A stretch of 64,000 bases of DNA from Megaustenia siamemsis (lineage: Eukaryota > Mollusca > Gastropoda > Stylommatophora > Ariophantidae). The position numbers and the translations under genes are program-made. Location of the stretch: NCBI GenBank assembly GCA_032433765.1, contig JAVIAB010000046.1, positions 59,465,482 through 59,529,481 on the forward strand, given 5' to 3'. The notes under the pieces were generated by a model. The model did not search any database and had not been told where the DNA came from. It saw only the letters and a list, made by a program, of their open reading frames with translations. Positions 48,498 to 59,319 of this stretch are shown here, one piece after another. Each line of letters begins with the position of its first letter. Positions within the stretch are counted from its first letter, which is position 1.

Positions 48498-48824
48498 AAA
48501 GGTAAAGGTAAAGTACGAGACTTGAACCGGCGTCTTAGCACGCGAGTTTCCACCCATATGTGCTCGGCCGCCTATCCAGAAATGTTCGGATATTTCTGTA
48601 TAGTGTCGCCTCAAGCATCTAAACTCAGATGCGAGGTAACATTCCTCACCTTCCCAGGGTAATACCCTGGTACCCATTTCTGCCAACGGCTGGGTCGACC
48701 GTGGGGGTATTTTTTTTTATTCAAACCACGAGTACAATTCACACTGCTCCCAGCGGGAATCGAACACGGGTTGTCCGAACGTCGGTAGTCCAGTTGAGTG
48801 GTTTTCCCAACTAGGCTACCGAGG
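48498..48824 (-). mobile_element. tRNA-derived SINE, family 2, inserted in the 26-bp array
   Basis: Read on the minus strand it begins CCTCGGTAGCCTAGTTGGGA (A box TAGCCTAGTTGGG), and after about 40 bp has GTGTTCGATTCCCGC, an excellent B box for RNA polymerase III. The tail is CTTTACCTTTACC. It splits the 26-bp array; the flanks ATTGTATGTTGT (48486-48497) and ATTGTAAGTTGT (48825-48836) are consistent with a 12-bp target-site duplication, though also with array sequence. Reading frames across it are not genes. Confidence 0.92.
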
Positions 48825-48836
48825 ATTGTAAGTTGT

Positions 48837-50155
48837 ATAATTTGATAGTGATTGTATGTTGTGTCATTTGATAGTGATTGTATGTTGTGTAATTTGATAG
48901 TGATTGTATGTTGTGTAATTTGATAGTGATTGTATGTTGTGTAATTTGATAGTGATTGTATGTTGTGTAATTTGATAGTGATTGTATGTTGTGTAATTTG
49001 ATAGTGATTGTATGTTGTGTAATTTGATAGTGATTGTACGTTGTGTAATTTGATAGTAATTGTACGTTGTGTAATTTGATAGTGATTGTATGTTGTGTAA
49101 TTTGATAGTGATTGTATGTTGTGTAATTTGATAGTGATTGTATGTTGTGTAATTTGATAGTGATTGTATGTTGTGTAATTTGATAGTGATTTATGTTGTG
49201 TAATTTGATAGTGATTGTATGTTGTGTAATTTGATAGTGATTGTATATTGTGTAATTTGATAGTGATTGTATGTTGTGTAATTTGATAGTGATTGTATGT
49301 TGTGTAATTTGATAGTGATTGTATGTTGTGTAATTTGATAGTGATTGTATGTTTTGTAATTTGATAGTGATTGTATGTTTTGTAATTTGATAGTTATTGT
49401 ATGTTGTGTAATTTGATAGTGATTGTACGTTGTGTAATTTGATAGTGATTGTATGTTGTGTAATTTGATAGTCATTGTATGTTGTGTAATTGATAGTGAT
49501 TGTATGTTGTGTAATTTGATAGTGATTGTATGTTGTGTAATTTGATAGTGATTGTATGTTGTGTAATTTGATAGTGATTGTACGTTGTGTAATTTGATAG
49601 TGATTGTATGTTGTGTAATTTGATAGTGATTGTACGTTGCGTAATTTGATAGTGATTGTACGTTGTGTAATTTGATAGTGATTGTACGTTGTGTAATTTG
49701 ATAGTGATTGTACTTTGTGTAATTTGATAGCGATTGTACATTATGTAATTTGATAGCAATTGTACATTGTGTAATTTGATAGCGATTGTACATTGTGTAA
49801 TTTGATAGCGATTGTACGTTGTGTAATTTGATAGTTATTGTATGTTGTGTAATTTGATAGTGATAATATGTTGTGTAATTTGATAGCGATTGTACATTAT
49901 GTAATTTGATAGTGATTGTATGTTGTGTAATTTGATAGTGATTGTATGTTGTGAAATTTGATAGTTATTATATGTTGTGTAATTTGATAGTGATAATATG
50001 TTGTGTAATTTGATAGTGATTGTATGTTGTGTAATTTGATAGTGATAGTATGTTGTGTAATTTGATAGTGATTGCATGTTGTGTAATTTGATAGTGATTG
50101 TATGTTGTGTAATTTGATAGTGATTGTATGTTGTGTAATTTGATAGTGATTGTCT
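48837..50155. repeat. 26-bp minisatellite, main block, about 50 copies
   Basis: Units of 26 bp (TGTAATTTGATAGTGATTGT) have variants TGTACGTTG, TGTACATT and GATAATATG grouped toward the right end. Minus-strand YNHYQITQ open frames are periodic and not credited. Confidence 0.97.
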
Positions 50156-50235
50156 GTTGCTGATCCATTCAGTTACAGTTGAATGACCATTGAAAACCAG
50201 ACTTTCTCCACATAATTTGTATCATTGAAATCTCA

Positions 50236-50753
50236 ATAAAACAACTGTCTATCTATCTATCTATTGACCTTTCGAGCCGTAGCTGGCCCATAGGGCGTAG
50301 ACCAAGATACTCCTCTTATCTGAATTTTTGTTCTAGCAGTTTTCAATTCTTTTAAAGATATTTTATCAAATCTCGCCATTTGTCTCTGTTCTGTGCAAGC
50401 AGCTCTATCTCATTGAGGGATCCGATTCCTGCTGCTCTTGCCTCTCATCAATGTTCTTCTCAGTGTCCCTCTGGGTCTTCCTCTTTTTCTCTTACCTCTT
50501 GTTTCCCAAATGAGGGCTTGCTTTGCTATTCGGTTATTATCTCTTCTCATCACATGTCCAACATATAACCATCATCTTTTCTTTATTACTAAAGATATTA
50601 GTGGTTGATTGGCGATTTCTCTAATTTCCTCATTTGTTTTGAATTTGTTCCAAGCTATACCAAGTATTTTCCTTAGACATTTATTTTCGAATGCGTTCAA
50701 CTTTGTTTCTACATCTCTTGTTGTTTTCCAGCTCTCACACACATAAAACAACT
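50236..50753 (-). mobile_element. LINE-A 3' end, 5'-truncated insertion with target-site duplication
   Basis: The plus strand starts with TATCTATCTATTGACCTTTC, the complement of the LINE-A tail AAAGGTCAATAGATAGATA. It continues through the same 3' UTR (complement of GGTCTACGCCCTATGGGCC) and C-terminal coding region as 12890-13350. ATAAAACAACT flanks both sides (50236-50246 and 50743-50753), an 11-bp target-site duplication. The body is 496 bp, a typical short 5'-truncated LINE insertion. Sequence similarity to the 11.8-kb copy is high. Confidence 0.95.
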
Positions 50754-51074
50754 AAACTATAATAAATGGATATTTGTCCATGTCTTCATCACAGTGTCAG
50801 ATTTGAAAGTGATTGTACTTCATCTTTTATCAAATAAAAAATGTGTGTCCTCTCTCCAAGAAAAGCCATGAGGCTATCTTCCAGGACGCTGACCCTGATT
50901 CTCTAGCCTCCTGCTGTCTCGGCAACATTGAGCACTTTGATATTTGATGTTTCTATTAGACTTGAATGCTCAATTATTTCTCTGAGACATTCATAACTAC
51001 CTTCTTCATTGATTTACACACATGATTATCATATTATTGCTTGTGATATCTGTATGAGCTATCTATCTTCTTCT
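50754..51074. other. Intronic unique sequence
   Basis: About 320 bp with no open frame, element end or RNA gene that I can support. A (TTC)n run near 51070 leads into the next LINE fragment. Confidence 0.5.
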
Positions 51075-51515
51075 TCTTCTTTCCTTCCTCATCTGCCTTT
51101 CAGTATCAAGGGCCATATAATTTGCAATCTTTTGCTCTTCTGTTCGCCTCTGCTGCTGTTATGTTTCCTAGTGCTTCTAATATTCCATCGACCCATCTTT
51201 TCGTGGTCGACCCTTGGGTGTGGTGTTCTCAACGTTTGTTGAAGGCTCATTGTGTTGTGTTTTGTTCTTTCTGCCTTGTCACATGGCCAAACCATTTTAT
51301 CTGTTGTTTCCTTATATATTCTATGGCGGGGGCTCTTCCTAGCTTTTTCTCAGTTCTACATTTCTGATCTTATCTCTCAGACTGTTTCCTGTCATTCGTC
51401 TAACACATTTCATCTCTGTTGTGGTTATTTTCTTATTGTTCTTGCATCTAGGGTCCAGGTCTGGCATTGGTAGCACAATGTTGGGATGAAGATTGTATTG
51501 TAGAGTGCTCGGTTA
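51075..51515 (-). pseudogene. LINE-D 3' fragment
   Basis: Minus strand: the right part (51340-51510) matches 20220-20410. The left part (51080-51310) matches 16831-17070 and in one frame encodes KRWVDGILEALGNITAAEAN and RRAKDC, a LINE C-terminal block. This copy therefore links the two other LINE-D scraps into one family and gives their order. Frameshifts are present. Confidence 0.83.
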
Positions 51516-51800
51516 GCTATCTATCTGTTCTATTAAAAATGTCATGAAACTTTTTTAATGTTTCACCAAGTCGTCCATGATAACTTAGTTTCTACAAAGT
51601 GTGAACTTGCAACTTCTTTGTCCTTTGTTAACATATTGCCCAATGTCTTCACACTTATATTTTGACATTTTATTTTATCCTATAATATAAGCTGAACTTA
51701 TATGACTTTGATATAATAATGATACAAGTCTAAGCTATCCAGCACTGCCTGTTGACTTCAAGGACATTTTTGCCGTCTCTCAGCTCAGAGCCAACGAAGC
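51516..51800. other. Intronic unique sequence
   Basis: AT-rich; nothing recognised. Confidence 0.5.
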
Positions 51801-51804
51801 GCAT

Positions 51805-52108
51805 TTTCCAGGATAGATCCCAAATATATCTACAGAACGGTGATCACCAGTGCCAGCTATGATAGATACCAAATATGTCTACAGAATGGTGATCACCAGT
51901 GTCAGCTATGATAGATCCCAAATATATCTACAGAACGGTGATCACCAGTGTCAGCTATGATGGATCCCAAATATGTCTACAGAATGGTGATCACCTGTGC
52001 CAGCTATGATGGATCCCAAATATGTCTACAGAATGGTGATCACCAGTGTTAGCTATGATAGATCCCAAATATGTCTACAGAATGGTGTCTGCCAGTGCCA
52101 GCTATGAG
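51805..52108. repeat. 49-bp tandem repeat, about 6 copies
   Basis: Units are tagged by CCAAATATGTCTACAGAATG and GTGATCACCAGTG. Differences are scattered (ATACC/ATCCC, AACGG/AATGG). Confidence 0.95.
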
Positions 52109-52384
52109 TTGTCATTGCTTATCTTCAGTTTTGGAAAGTTTGTGTGTCACTAGTAAAGTGTAAGGTGACCGGATTAGTTGTATTTGATCGATTGAGTGCT
52201 GACATTTTGGCGTATGCCTACGTAGTTTAGGTCTAGTTGCTTGTTGGCTCTCAGAACACACAGAGTTGGCCAGAAAGATAAACATTGTCAACTCCATATA
52301 CTGGGTATCTGTGAAACTGGTCAAAGACCAATAGATAATTAATACAACTATAGTATATTCAGGTAATTGAAGATGGAAAATACC
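52109..52384. other. Intronic unique sequence beside the 30-bp array
   Basis: A minus-strand open frame extends here from the array (to 52112), but this extension has no recognisable domain and the frame upstream is purely periodic. Confidence 0.5.
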
Positions 52385-54240
52385 ATGAAGGGTTAGACAA
52401 TGATGACAATAGAGAGATGCTATGTGTGAATGATGACAATAGAGAGATGGTATGTTTGAATGATGACAATAGAGAGATGGTATGTTTGAATGATGACAAT
52501 AGAGAGATGGTATGTGTAAATGATGACAATGGGGAGATGGCATGTTTGAATGATGACAATAGAGAGAGAGGGTATGTGTGAATGATGAAAATATAGAGAT
52601 GTCATAATTGAATGATGAAAATATAGAGAAGGTATGTGTGAACAATGAAAATAGAATGTTGGTATGTATGAATGATGACAATAGAGAGATGGTATGTTTG
52701 AATGATGACATTAGATAGATGGTATGCATGAATGATGACAATAGAGAAATGGTATGTATGAAGTTTGATAATAGAGAGAAGGCATGTGTGAATGATGACA
52801 ATAGAGAGATGGCATGTGTGAATGATGACAATAGAGAGATGGTATGTATGAATGATGACAATAGAGAGATGGTATGTGTGAATGATGACAATATGGAGAA
52901 GTTATGTATGAATGATGGCATTAGAGAGACGGCTTGTATGAATGATGACAATAGAGAGATGGCATGTGTGAATGATGACAACAGAGAGATGGTATGTGTG
53001 AATGATGGCAATAGAGAGATGGTATGTGTGAATGATGGTAATAGAGAGATGGTATGTGTAAATGGTGGCAATAGAGAGATGGTATGTGTGAATGATGGCA
53101 TTAGAGAGATGGCTTGTATGAATGATGACGATAGAGAGATGGCATGTATGAATGATGGCAATAGAGAGATGGTATGTTTGAATGATGTCAATAGAGAGAT
53201 GGTATGTGTGAGTGATGACAATAGAGAGATGGCATGTATGAATGATGGCAATAGAGAGATGGTATGTGTGAATGATGGCAATAGAGAGATGGTATGCATG
53301 AATGATGGCATTAGAGAGATGGCTTGTATGAATGATGACAATAGAGAGATGGCATGTATGAATGGTGACAATAGAGAGATGTTATGTTTGAATGATGACA
53401 TTAGATAGATGGTATGTTTGAAAGATGGCACTAGAGAGATGGTATGTGTGAATGATGGCAATAGAGAGATGGTATGTATGAATGTTGACAATAGAGAGAT
53501 GTTATGTTTGAATGATGACATTAGATAGATGGTATTTTTGAAAGATGGCAATAGAGAGATGGTATGTATGAATGATGGCAATAGAGAGATGGTATGTGTG
53601 AATGATGGCAATAGAGAGATGGTATGTTTGAAAGATGGCAATAGAGAGATGGTATGTATGAATGATGACAATAGAGAGATGGTATGTATGAGTGATGACA
53701 ATAGAGAGATGGTATGTTTGAAAGATGGCAATAGAGAGATGGTATGTTTGAAAGATGGCAATAGAGAGATGGTATGTATGAATGATGGCAAAAGAGAGAT
53801 GGTATGTGTGAATGATGGCAATAGAGAGATGGTATGTTTGAAAGATGGCAATAGAGAGATGGTATGTTTGAATGATGGCAATAGAGAGATGGTATGTTTG
53901 AATTATGGCAATAGATAGATGGTATGTTGAATGATGGCAATAGATAGATGGTATGTGTGAATGATGACAATAGAGAGATGGTATGTGTGAATGATGACAA
54001 TAGAGAGATGGTATGTTGAATGATGACAATAAAGAGATGGTATGTATGAATGATGTCAATAGAGATATGTTATGTTTGAATGATGACAATAGAGAGATGG
54101 TATGTTTGAAAGATGGCAATAGAGAGATGGTATGTGTGAATGATGACCATAGATAGATGGTATGTGTGAATGATGACAATAGAAAGATGGTATGTGTGAA
54201 TGGTGACAATAGATAGATGGTATGTGTGAATGGTGACAAT
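52385..54240. repeat. 30-bp minisatellite, about 62 copies
   Basis: Units are tagged by GAATGATGACAATAGAGAGA and TGGTATGTGT. The period is 10 codons, so frames on both strands stay open for hundreds of codons (589 on the minus, 229 on the plus). Strand and frame symmetry, and the absence of any third-position bias, mark them as periodic artefacts. Common variants are GATGGCA, GTTTGAAAGATGG and TAGATAGATGG. Confidence 0.98.
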
Positions 54241-54242
54241 AT

Positions 54243-54770
54243 ATATATTTTTCATATGTTCTTCAATTTATTCCTTTCATTTTCTCCCTTTTGATCTCTT
54301 TCATATGTTCTTCAATTTATTACTTTCACTTTCTCCTGCTTGATCTCTTTCATATGTTCTTCAATTTATTCCTTTCACTTTCTCCTATTTGATCTCTTTC
54401 ATATGTTCTTCAATTTATTCCTTTCACTTTCTCCCTTTTGATCTCTTTCATATGTTCTTCAATTTATTACTTTCACTTTTTCCCTTTTGATCTCTTTCAT
54501 ATGTTCTTCAATTTATTACTTTCACTTTTTCCCTTTTGATCTCTTTCATATGTTCTTCAATTTATTACTTTCACTTTCTCCCTTTTGATCTCTTCATATG
54601 TTCTTCAATTTATTCCTTTCACTTTCTCCCTTTTGATCTCTTTCATATGTTCTTCAATTTATTACTTTCACTTTCTCCCTTTTGATCTCTTTCATATGTT
54701 CTTCAATTTATTACTTTCACTTTCTCCCTTTTGATCTCTTTCATATGTTCTTCAATTATTACTTTCACTC
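54243..54770. repeat. 49-bp tandem repeat, about 11 copies
   Basis: Units are tagged by TCATATGTTCTTCAATTTAT and CACTTTCTCCCTTTTGATCT. It directly follows the 30-bp array. The strong pyrimidine skew of the plus strand is notable. Confidence 0.96.
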
Positions 54771-55018
54771 TGTGACTTGGCAATTTTTTCCTTCTGATTA
54801 TAAACCAAAGACTGACCATGGTTTTCATACCAGTCTTTGTTATCCTCCCTCTTTGACCTCCCTCCCTCCATCAGTGTGACCAAACCAAATTGTGTTTCAT
54901 CACAATAGTTCAATGATCATCATTTTGCTTGATTCAGCACATACAACCTTCCGTCTATTTTAGATTGACTGCCATTATAACAGGATTGGCTCTTCCTTCA
55001 ATCAAAATTCACTCCATC
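54771..55018. other. Intronic unique sequence
   Basis: No feature is seen between the 49-bp array and the SINE. Confidence 0.5.
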
Positions 55019-55285
55019 AATGACAAATGATGAGGTGCGCGTGGCCGTGCGGCTAAAACCACTGTTCCGCTAGCTGAAAAGCCGGTGTACAGTGTTTGAA
55101 GCCCGCGGTAGACAGAAAGGATTTTTTTTCTATCGGGGGTGAAATAAAAATCCTGAGTCTCACACGTCGTGGCGACTGCTTGACCAAGCGGCCTTTATCC
55201 CCCGGGTTCTATCGTTGCTCCCCGACATACACCAGCAATGGTTCTATGTGTCGTAAAGATAGTTTTTTTTCAAATGACAAATGAT
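55019..55285 (+). mobile_element. tRNA-derived SINE, family 3, with 13-bp target-site duplication
   Basis: The body (55032-55272) begins GAGGTGCGCGTGGCCGTGCG. The A box is GTGGCCGTGCGGCTAAAACC and the B box GTGTTTGAAGCCC about 40 bp later. The rest includes GGGGGTGAAATAAAAATCC and a terminal T run. AATGACAAATGAT is present at 55019-55031 and 55273-55285, a clear duplication. It lies in intron 1 of the kinase gene, about 380 bp before exon 2. Confidence 0.93.
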
Positions 55286-55662
55286 TGCTGTATAGATTTG
55301 ATTGTTTGTACATACTTACTTATTGATGAACACTGAAATTTGATGACTTCCCTAGTTAGTATATTTGTTTGTATTCATAGTCTACAGGCTAATGATGGAA
55401 TGTAACAGATCTGGTCTTTCAGAGATCATCACCTCTTTGACTACATCCTTCTTTTTTCGTCACTCATATACCAACCACTTGATGCTACTTTGCTGTGCAT
55501 GAAAACAATATGTTTAACATATGTTTTTTTGTTATACACACATTTACCAACAGACATGCATGTAAGTACTCATGCTTGCACAAAGAGACATGTACACTAG
55601 CACCATCTATGTATTCTAACAGTTGATTGGTCATTATTAACAAAATATGTTCTTGCTTACAG
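55286..55662. other. End of intron 1, including exon 2 acceptor
   Basis: Unique AT-rich sequence ending TTCTTGCTTACAG at 55662. The pyrimidine tract is short but acceptable. Confidence 0.6.
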
Positions 55663-55739
55663 ACTCCTCTAAAAAGCTGAAGGATGTCTTGGAAGAATTT
55701 AGTGGAGAAGGTGTCCTGAGAAAGTACAACCCTGAAGAG
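55663..55739 (+). CDS. DGKB: Type I diacylglycerol kinase, exon 2
   Basis: The acceptor TTGCTTACAG precedes the exon. With the single base left from exon 1 it completes a Tyr codon and reads YSSKKLKDVLEEFSGEGVLR then KYNPEE. The block STKKxxDVLxxF with a KY a dozen residues later is conserved in the N-terminal DAG_kinase_N region of DGK alpha, beta and gamma, so the join is exact. The donor is GAG|GTAAAG at 55740. The exon is 77 bp and ends in phase 0. DAG_kinase_N lies just before the EF hands and is thought to take part in calcium-dependent activation. Codon use and motif order leave little doubt. There is no sign of decay. Confidence 0.93.
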
Positions 55740-56690
55740 GTAAAGATATACTCTTTCTGATGTTTAATGTAAAAGATAACCATAGTTTGGATGGAGGCTT
55801 CAAAGTGTATATGAGGAGATTAGCTTGAAGTTGTGGGCAGAAGTTTGGTGGCTTGTCCTCAGTATGTCCCTGCCACATAGAGTGAGTGTTTGCCCCATTA
55901 TGGTCACTCCTGAGTGACTGCATGCAGTACGTTTGTTGTCACTCTCAAGAAATAGGTACAAGCTAATGCACCTATGATGTTCTATATTGGTAGGTGAGCA
56001 TGATTTCACCATCTGAATATTATCTTCTAGAAAGCATCATTGACCAGGCATGTACAGAAATTTTCAAATCAAAAATAGTACCAAAAACATGTGGTCAGGT
56101 GTGATGAAAGCTAAATCCTGCATCAGCACTTAGAAGACAAGAGATCTGTGCCACGTAATTGTGGGAATAGATGTATGGACACCTGTTGTATGTCTGCTGA
56201 AGATAATCTAGTTCAGGAAAGGTTTGCTTGGCAACAGTCTTGCTGACAAGCAGCTTGATGCTGATGTGACAGTGAGTTCACTACTGCTATCATCATCAAC
56301 ATGCATGCCTAATAAGTGAACAAGAAGGAAGAAGATGAGAAGAGCACATTTGCTTACCATCTGAATGAGGCAGAACTACCAGGTTGACATTTGCTTGTAC
56401 AAACTGCACATAAGTAACAGAAAGGACATCAAGTAATAAACAGTGAGGACCAGTGATCAAACCGCTATGATTTACACAGCACCTTGCTGCGAGTGCTTAC
56501 TAAACATGACTGCTTGTATATTGTTCGTGATTGTCTCGCCTGGAAGTTATGTTTACTGAGCAGCGGGGGCTGGGAAGTATTCCTGACAGGGGAGAGTCTC
56601 GGTGTAGCCATGACATCAGTGATAACTCATGTAAATAGTGAATCAAGCTTGTCTGTCTGCAGCTTCTCTCATCCTAGGCCATCACTTACA
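55740..56690. other. Start of intron 2, unique sequence
   Basis: About 950 bp without a supported feature. A plus-strand open frame beginning 56484 enters the next repeat and is not recognised. Confidence 0.5.
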
Positions 56691-56935
56691 TACTTCTATA
56701 AGTATGGAAAACAGATGGAGACACACACACATACTTCTATAAGTATGGAAAACAGATGGAGACACACACACACATACTTCTATGAGTATGGAAAACAGAT
56801 GGAGACACACACACACATACTTCTATAAGTATGGAAAACAGATGGAGACACACACACACATACTTCTATGAGTATGGAAAACAGATGGAGACACACACAC
56901 ACATACTTCTATGAGTATGGAAAACAGATGGAGAC
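56690..56935. repeat. 43-45-bp tandem repeat with (CA)n, about 5 copies
   Basis: Units are tagged by ACTTCTATAAGTATGGAAAA and CAGATGGAGACACACACACA. Length differences come from the CA run; TATAAG and TATGAG variants alternate. Confidence 0.95.
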
Positions 56936-56999
56936 CTTCATGAGTATCAATGAGCTTCCTTTGTTGACACCGATGCTTCATAGTAGAAGATGAGAAAAG

Positions 57000-57780
57000 T
57001 TTACAGCAGCCCTGACTAATGCCTGCAGGAAATACAATATGAAAATTAACTAAACCAAAACAGAAATAAGTGAAATAAATTAGAAAAGAGCAAACGTAAA
57101 TGTTCAAATAAACCATTCTCAAATTAAACAAGTCAGAGAATTAAAATACTTGGGCAGTGTGTTGACAGAAGATGGAAGCATAAACAGAGAGATCAGGACT
57201 ATAGTAGATAGAGCAAACAATGTCAGTTACCAACTGGCTCCAATATTGAAACATCCAATCATTTCATTAACAGCTAAGAGACAAGTGATACATAACATTT
57301 TCATACTAACTTTATGTTACTTACCAATGTCAGACATGGCCACTGTGTGGCCCACACACAGAAGATTACAACCTGCAAAAGGCAGTGCTTGAGAAAGATA
57401 ACAAAGAACACATAGATGGATCGAATATTCAGTGTGAACATCAGAGGACAACTTGGAATGAAACTCTGCCTGTCATATATATATATGGTTGGAACACTGG
57501 GTAAGATTGAAACTTGACCAACAACATTCAAAGCTTTCTGTCTCAAAATGTCAGGACAGAGAGAAACAGGAAGACCAAGGAAGAGATGGATCAATGGAAT
57601 AAAAGACAAAGGCAAGAACCAGAACATTCTATCCTAAAAGCATCCAAATTCGCTCAAGAATGACACACCTTCTAAAAGAAAGTGGCCAAAAAGAACAAAC
57701 AATACATCATCTACAAACATTAGATGATATCTTTTCTACTGCCACGCTTCAAGGCAACAGCAGATGAATAAGAGAAAGAA
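57000..57780 (+). pseudogene. LINE fragment, plus strand, in intron 2
   Basis: Plus-strand pieces read VRELKYLGSVLTEDGSINRE, then RANNVSYQLAPILKH, and after frame changes RETGRPRKRWINGIKD (57560-57607). The YLGS..TEDG block and the terminal GRPRKRW block are standard in ORF2 regions after RT. The sequence between them (about 57300-57500) is scrambled by stops. It has the same sense as the host gene. The family is not assigned. Confidence 0.78.
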
Positions 57781-58485
57781 AAACCTATATTGTTTATCTA
57801 AGACTAGCAGTGTGTTTTGTAAACTGAAATACAGATAAGATGTACAGATAAAACATAGATAAGATGTACAGATAAAACATTCGGTATCCTTCCATAGGAA
57901 ATAGTGAGCATAGAAATAGTCAGCCAGGCTGATGATTCCCAGTAGATAATATACAGTGATTTGGGTTCATGTGTTGCTCATTGTGTGTTACAGCCAAACA
58001 AAAGTCATATTTCTTCTTCTGTCATCATGGCTCATTCAGACTATGACTCCAGACTTTCTTATGAAGGCAGCTGTCTGTTTCAATGATTTGTTGCCCCATA
58101 GAGTTTCTCTTCCAGGGAGGTGGGTGTGGGCCACATTGTCCTCCTCAGGTTGTGTGGAAGGGGTGGGGGGGGCATCCTGTAGGATGTGCTTTGTTGTCAT
58201 ATCTTGGATACAGAGGCATAGACTGGTAGTTCCTATTCAGAGTTGAGTGAATTTGTGTTTTCTTATTCTGTTGTGGCCAGTGCATAGGCAAAGTATTGTG
58301 ACTTGATCTCTCCTTCATAGTTGGAGGTATCCAACCCTCTCATTATATTTTGGGTGTTCTTGTTTCCGTTATCATGATACTGGTCTATGATTATGGATTT
58401 AACTTCTTTATAGCTGATCAGATGGTTCTCTTGTGGTAATCTTTGGTAGTGCAAGCTTCTTAACTAGTTTCTCTGCGCAATCGTT
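57781..58485. other. Intron 2 sequence, nothing firm
   Basis: About 700 bp. A plus-strand open frame at 57956-58246 and some LINE-like minus-strand words do not amount to a supported call. It includes a short duplication, GATAAGATGTACAGATAAAACAT, at about 57835-57880. Confidence 0.45.
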
Positions 58486-58555
58486 TCCTTGTATATTGTA
58501 TATAAGTGTTTCTTTGTATATTGTATATGTTTCCTTGTATATTGTATATAAGTCT
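58486..58555. repeat. 26-bp TA-rich minisatellite, left stub
   Basis: TTCCTTGTATATTGTATATA plus AGTG units are the leftmost part of an array that is split by a LINE fragment and a 1.85-kb insertion, and ends near 61380. Confidence 0.88.
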
Positions 58556-59160
58556 TCTTCTTCTTCTACCTTTTTAGCTCCCAATGGAGCATAGGTCTTC
58601 AACAAACACTTTCCAAGTCGTTCTGTTTTTTGCCATTCTTTTAAGATCATTCCATGTCTTCCCCATCATCTTCATCTCTGCTTCTATCTGTCTTCTCCAA
58701 GAATTCCTTGGTCTTCCTCTTTGTCTTTTCCCCTGGGGATTCCAAAAAGGGCCTGTTGTGTAATACTCTCAGTTGGCTTCCGTAGTGTGTGTTCTATCCA
58801 GCGCCATCGTCTTCGCTGTATCTCTTTATCCACTGGTGTTTGACTGGTACATTTCCATAATTCTATGTTAGTGATTTTGTCTTGCCATTTCCATCCTTTT
58901 ATCCTGCGTAAACATCCATTAATGAAAGTCTGTATCTTCGTAATTGTCAATTTTGTTGTTCTCCATGTTTCACAGCCATATAATAGGACCGCCTTAACAT
59001 TTGAGTTGAGAATTTTTATTTTTGTATTTAGCCTAATTTCTTTGGATTTCCATATGTTTCCCAGTGCAATGAAAGCTCCTCTTGCTTTTGATATCCTTAT
59101 TTTGGTATCATTTTCTGTTCCTCCCTCTTTATCTATATTACTGCCCAGATATATGTAAGA
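58556..59160 (-). pseudogene. LINE C-terminal fragment, minus strand, within the 26-bp array
   Basis: The minus-strand frame is open for about 150 codons and encodes YLGSNIDKEGGTENDTKIRI, SNVKAVLLYGCETWRTTKLT, FINGCLRRIKGWKWQDKITN and RRRWRWIEHTLRKPTESITQ, then a terminal basic region. This is the post-RT part of an RTE-style ORF2, distinct from LINE-A. It is flanked on both sides by the same 26-bp TA-rich units, so it inserted into, or was captured by, that array. The 3' end is near a (GAA)n-like stretch at 58556-58565 (complement). The fragment is less decayed than the other LINEs here. Confidence 0.87.
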
Positions 59161-59272
59161 TTGTAATATAGTAATATAGATTGTATATAAGTGTTTCCTT
59201 GTATATAAGTGTTTCCTTGTATATTGTATATAAGTGTTTCCTTGTATATAAGTGTTTCCTTGTATATTGTAT
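59161..59272. repeat. 26-bp TA-rich minisatellite, middle block
   Basis: TTGTATATAAGTGTTTCC units in long and short forms. The block ends with TATATTGTAT at 59263-59272, which recurs at 61128. Confidence 0.9.
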
Positions 59273-59319
59273 GTTAATGGCAAATAAAAGACCAATCTCT
59301 ATGACAATGACTGCACACA

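Noticed and set aside
48465..48814. Short plus-strand frames across the SINE at 48.5 kb
   Set aside because: They are translations of a Pol III-type SINE read backwards, with no independent support.
52112..54239. Minus-strand open frame of 589 codons and plus-strand frames of 229 and 129 codons
   Set aside because: These are the result of a 30-bp (10-codon) repeat. The repeats translate to ISLLPSFKHT or MVCMNDDNRE depending on strand, with no selection signature visible.
57956..58246. A 96-codon plus-strand frame in intron 2
   Set aside because: There is no recognisable domain, and it lies between decayed LINE fragments. It may be antisense to LINE sequence, but I could not establish this.
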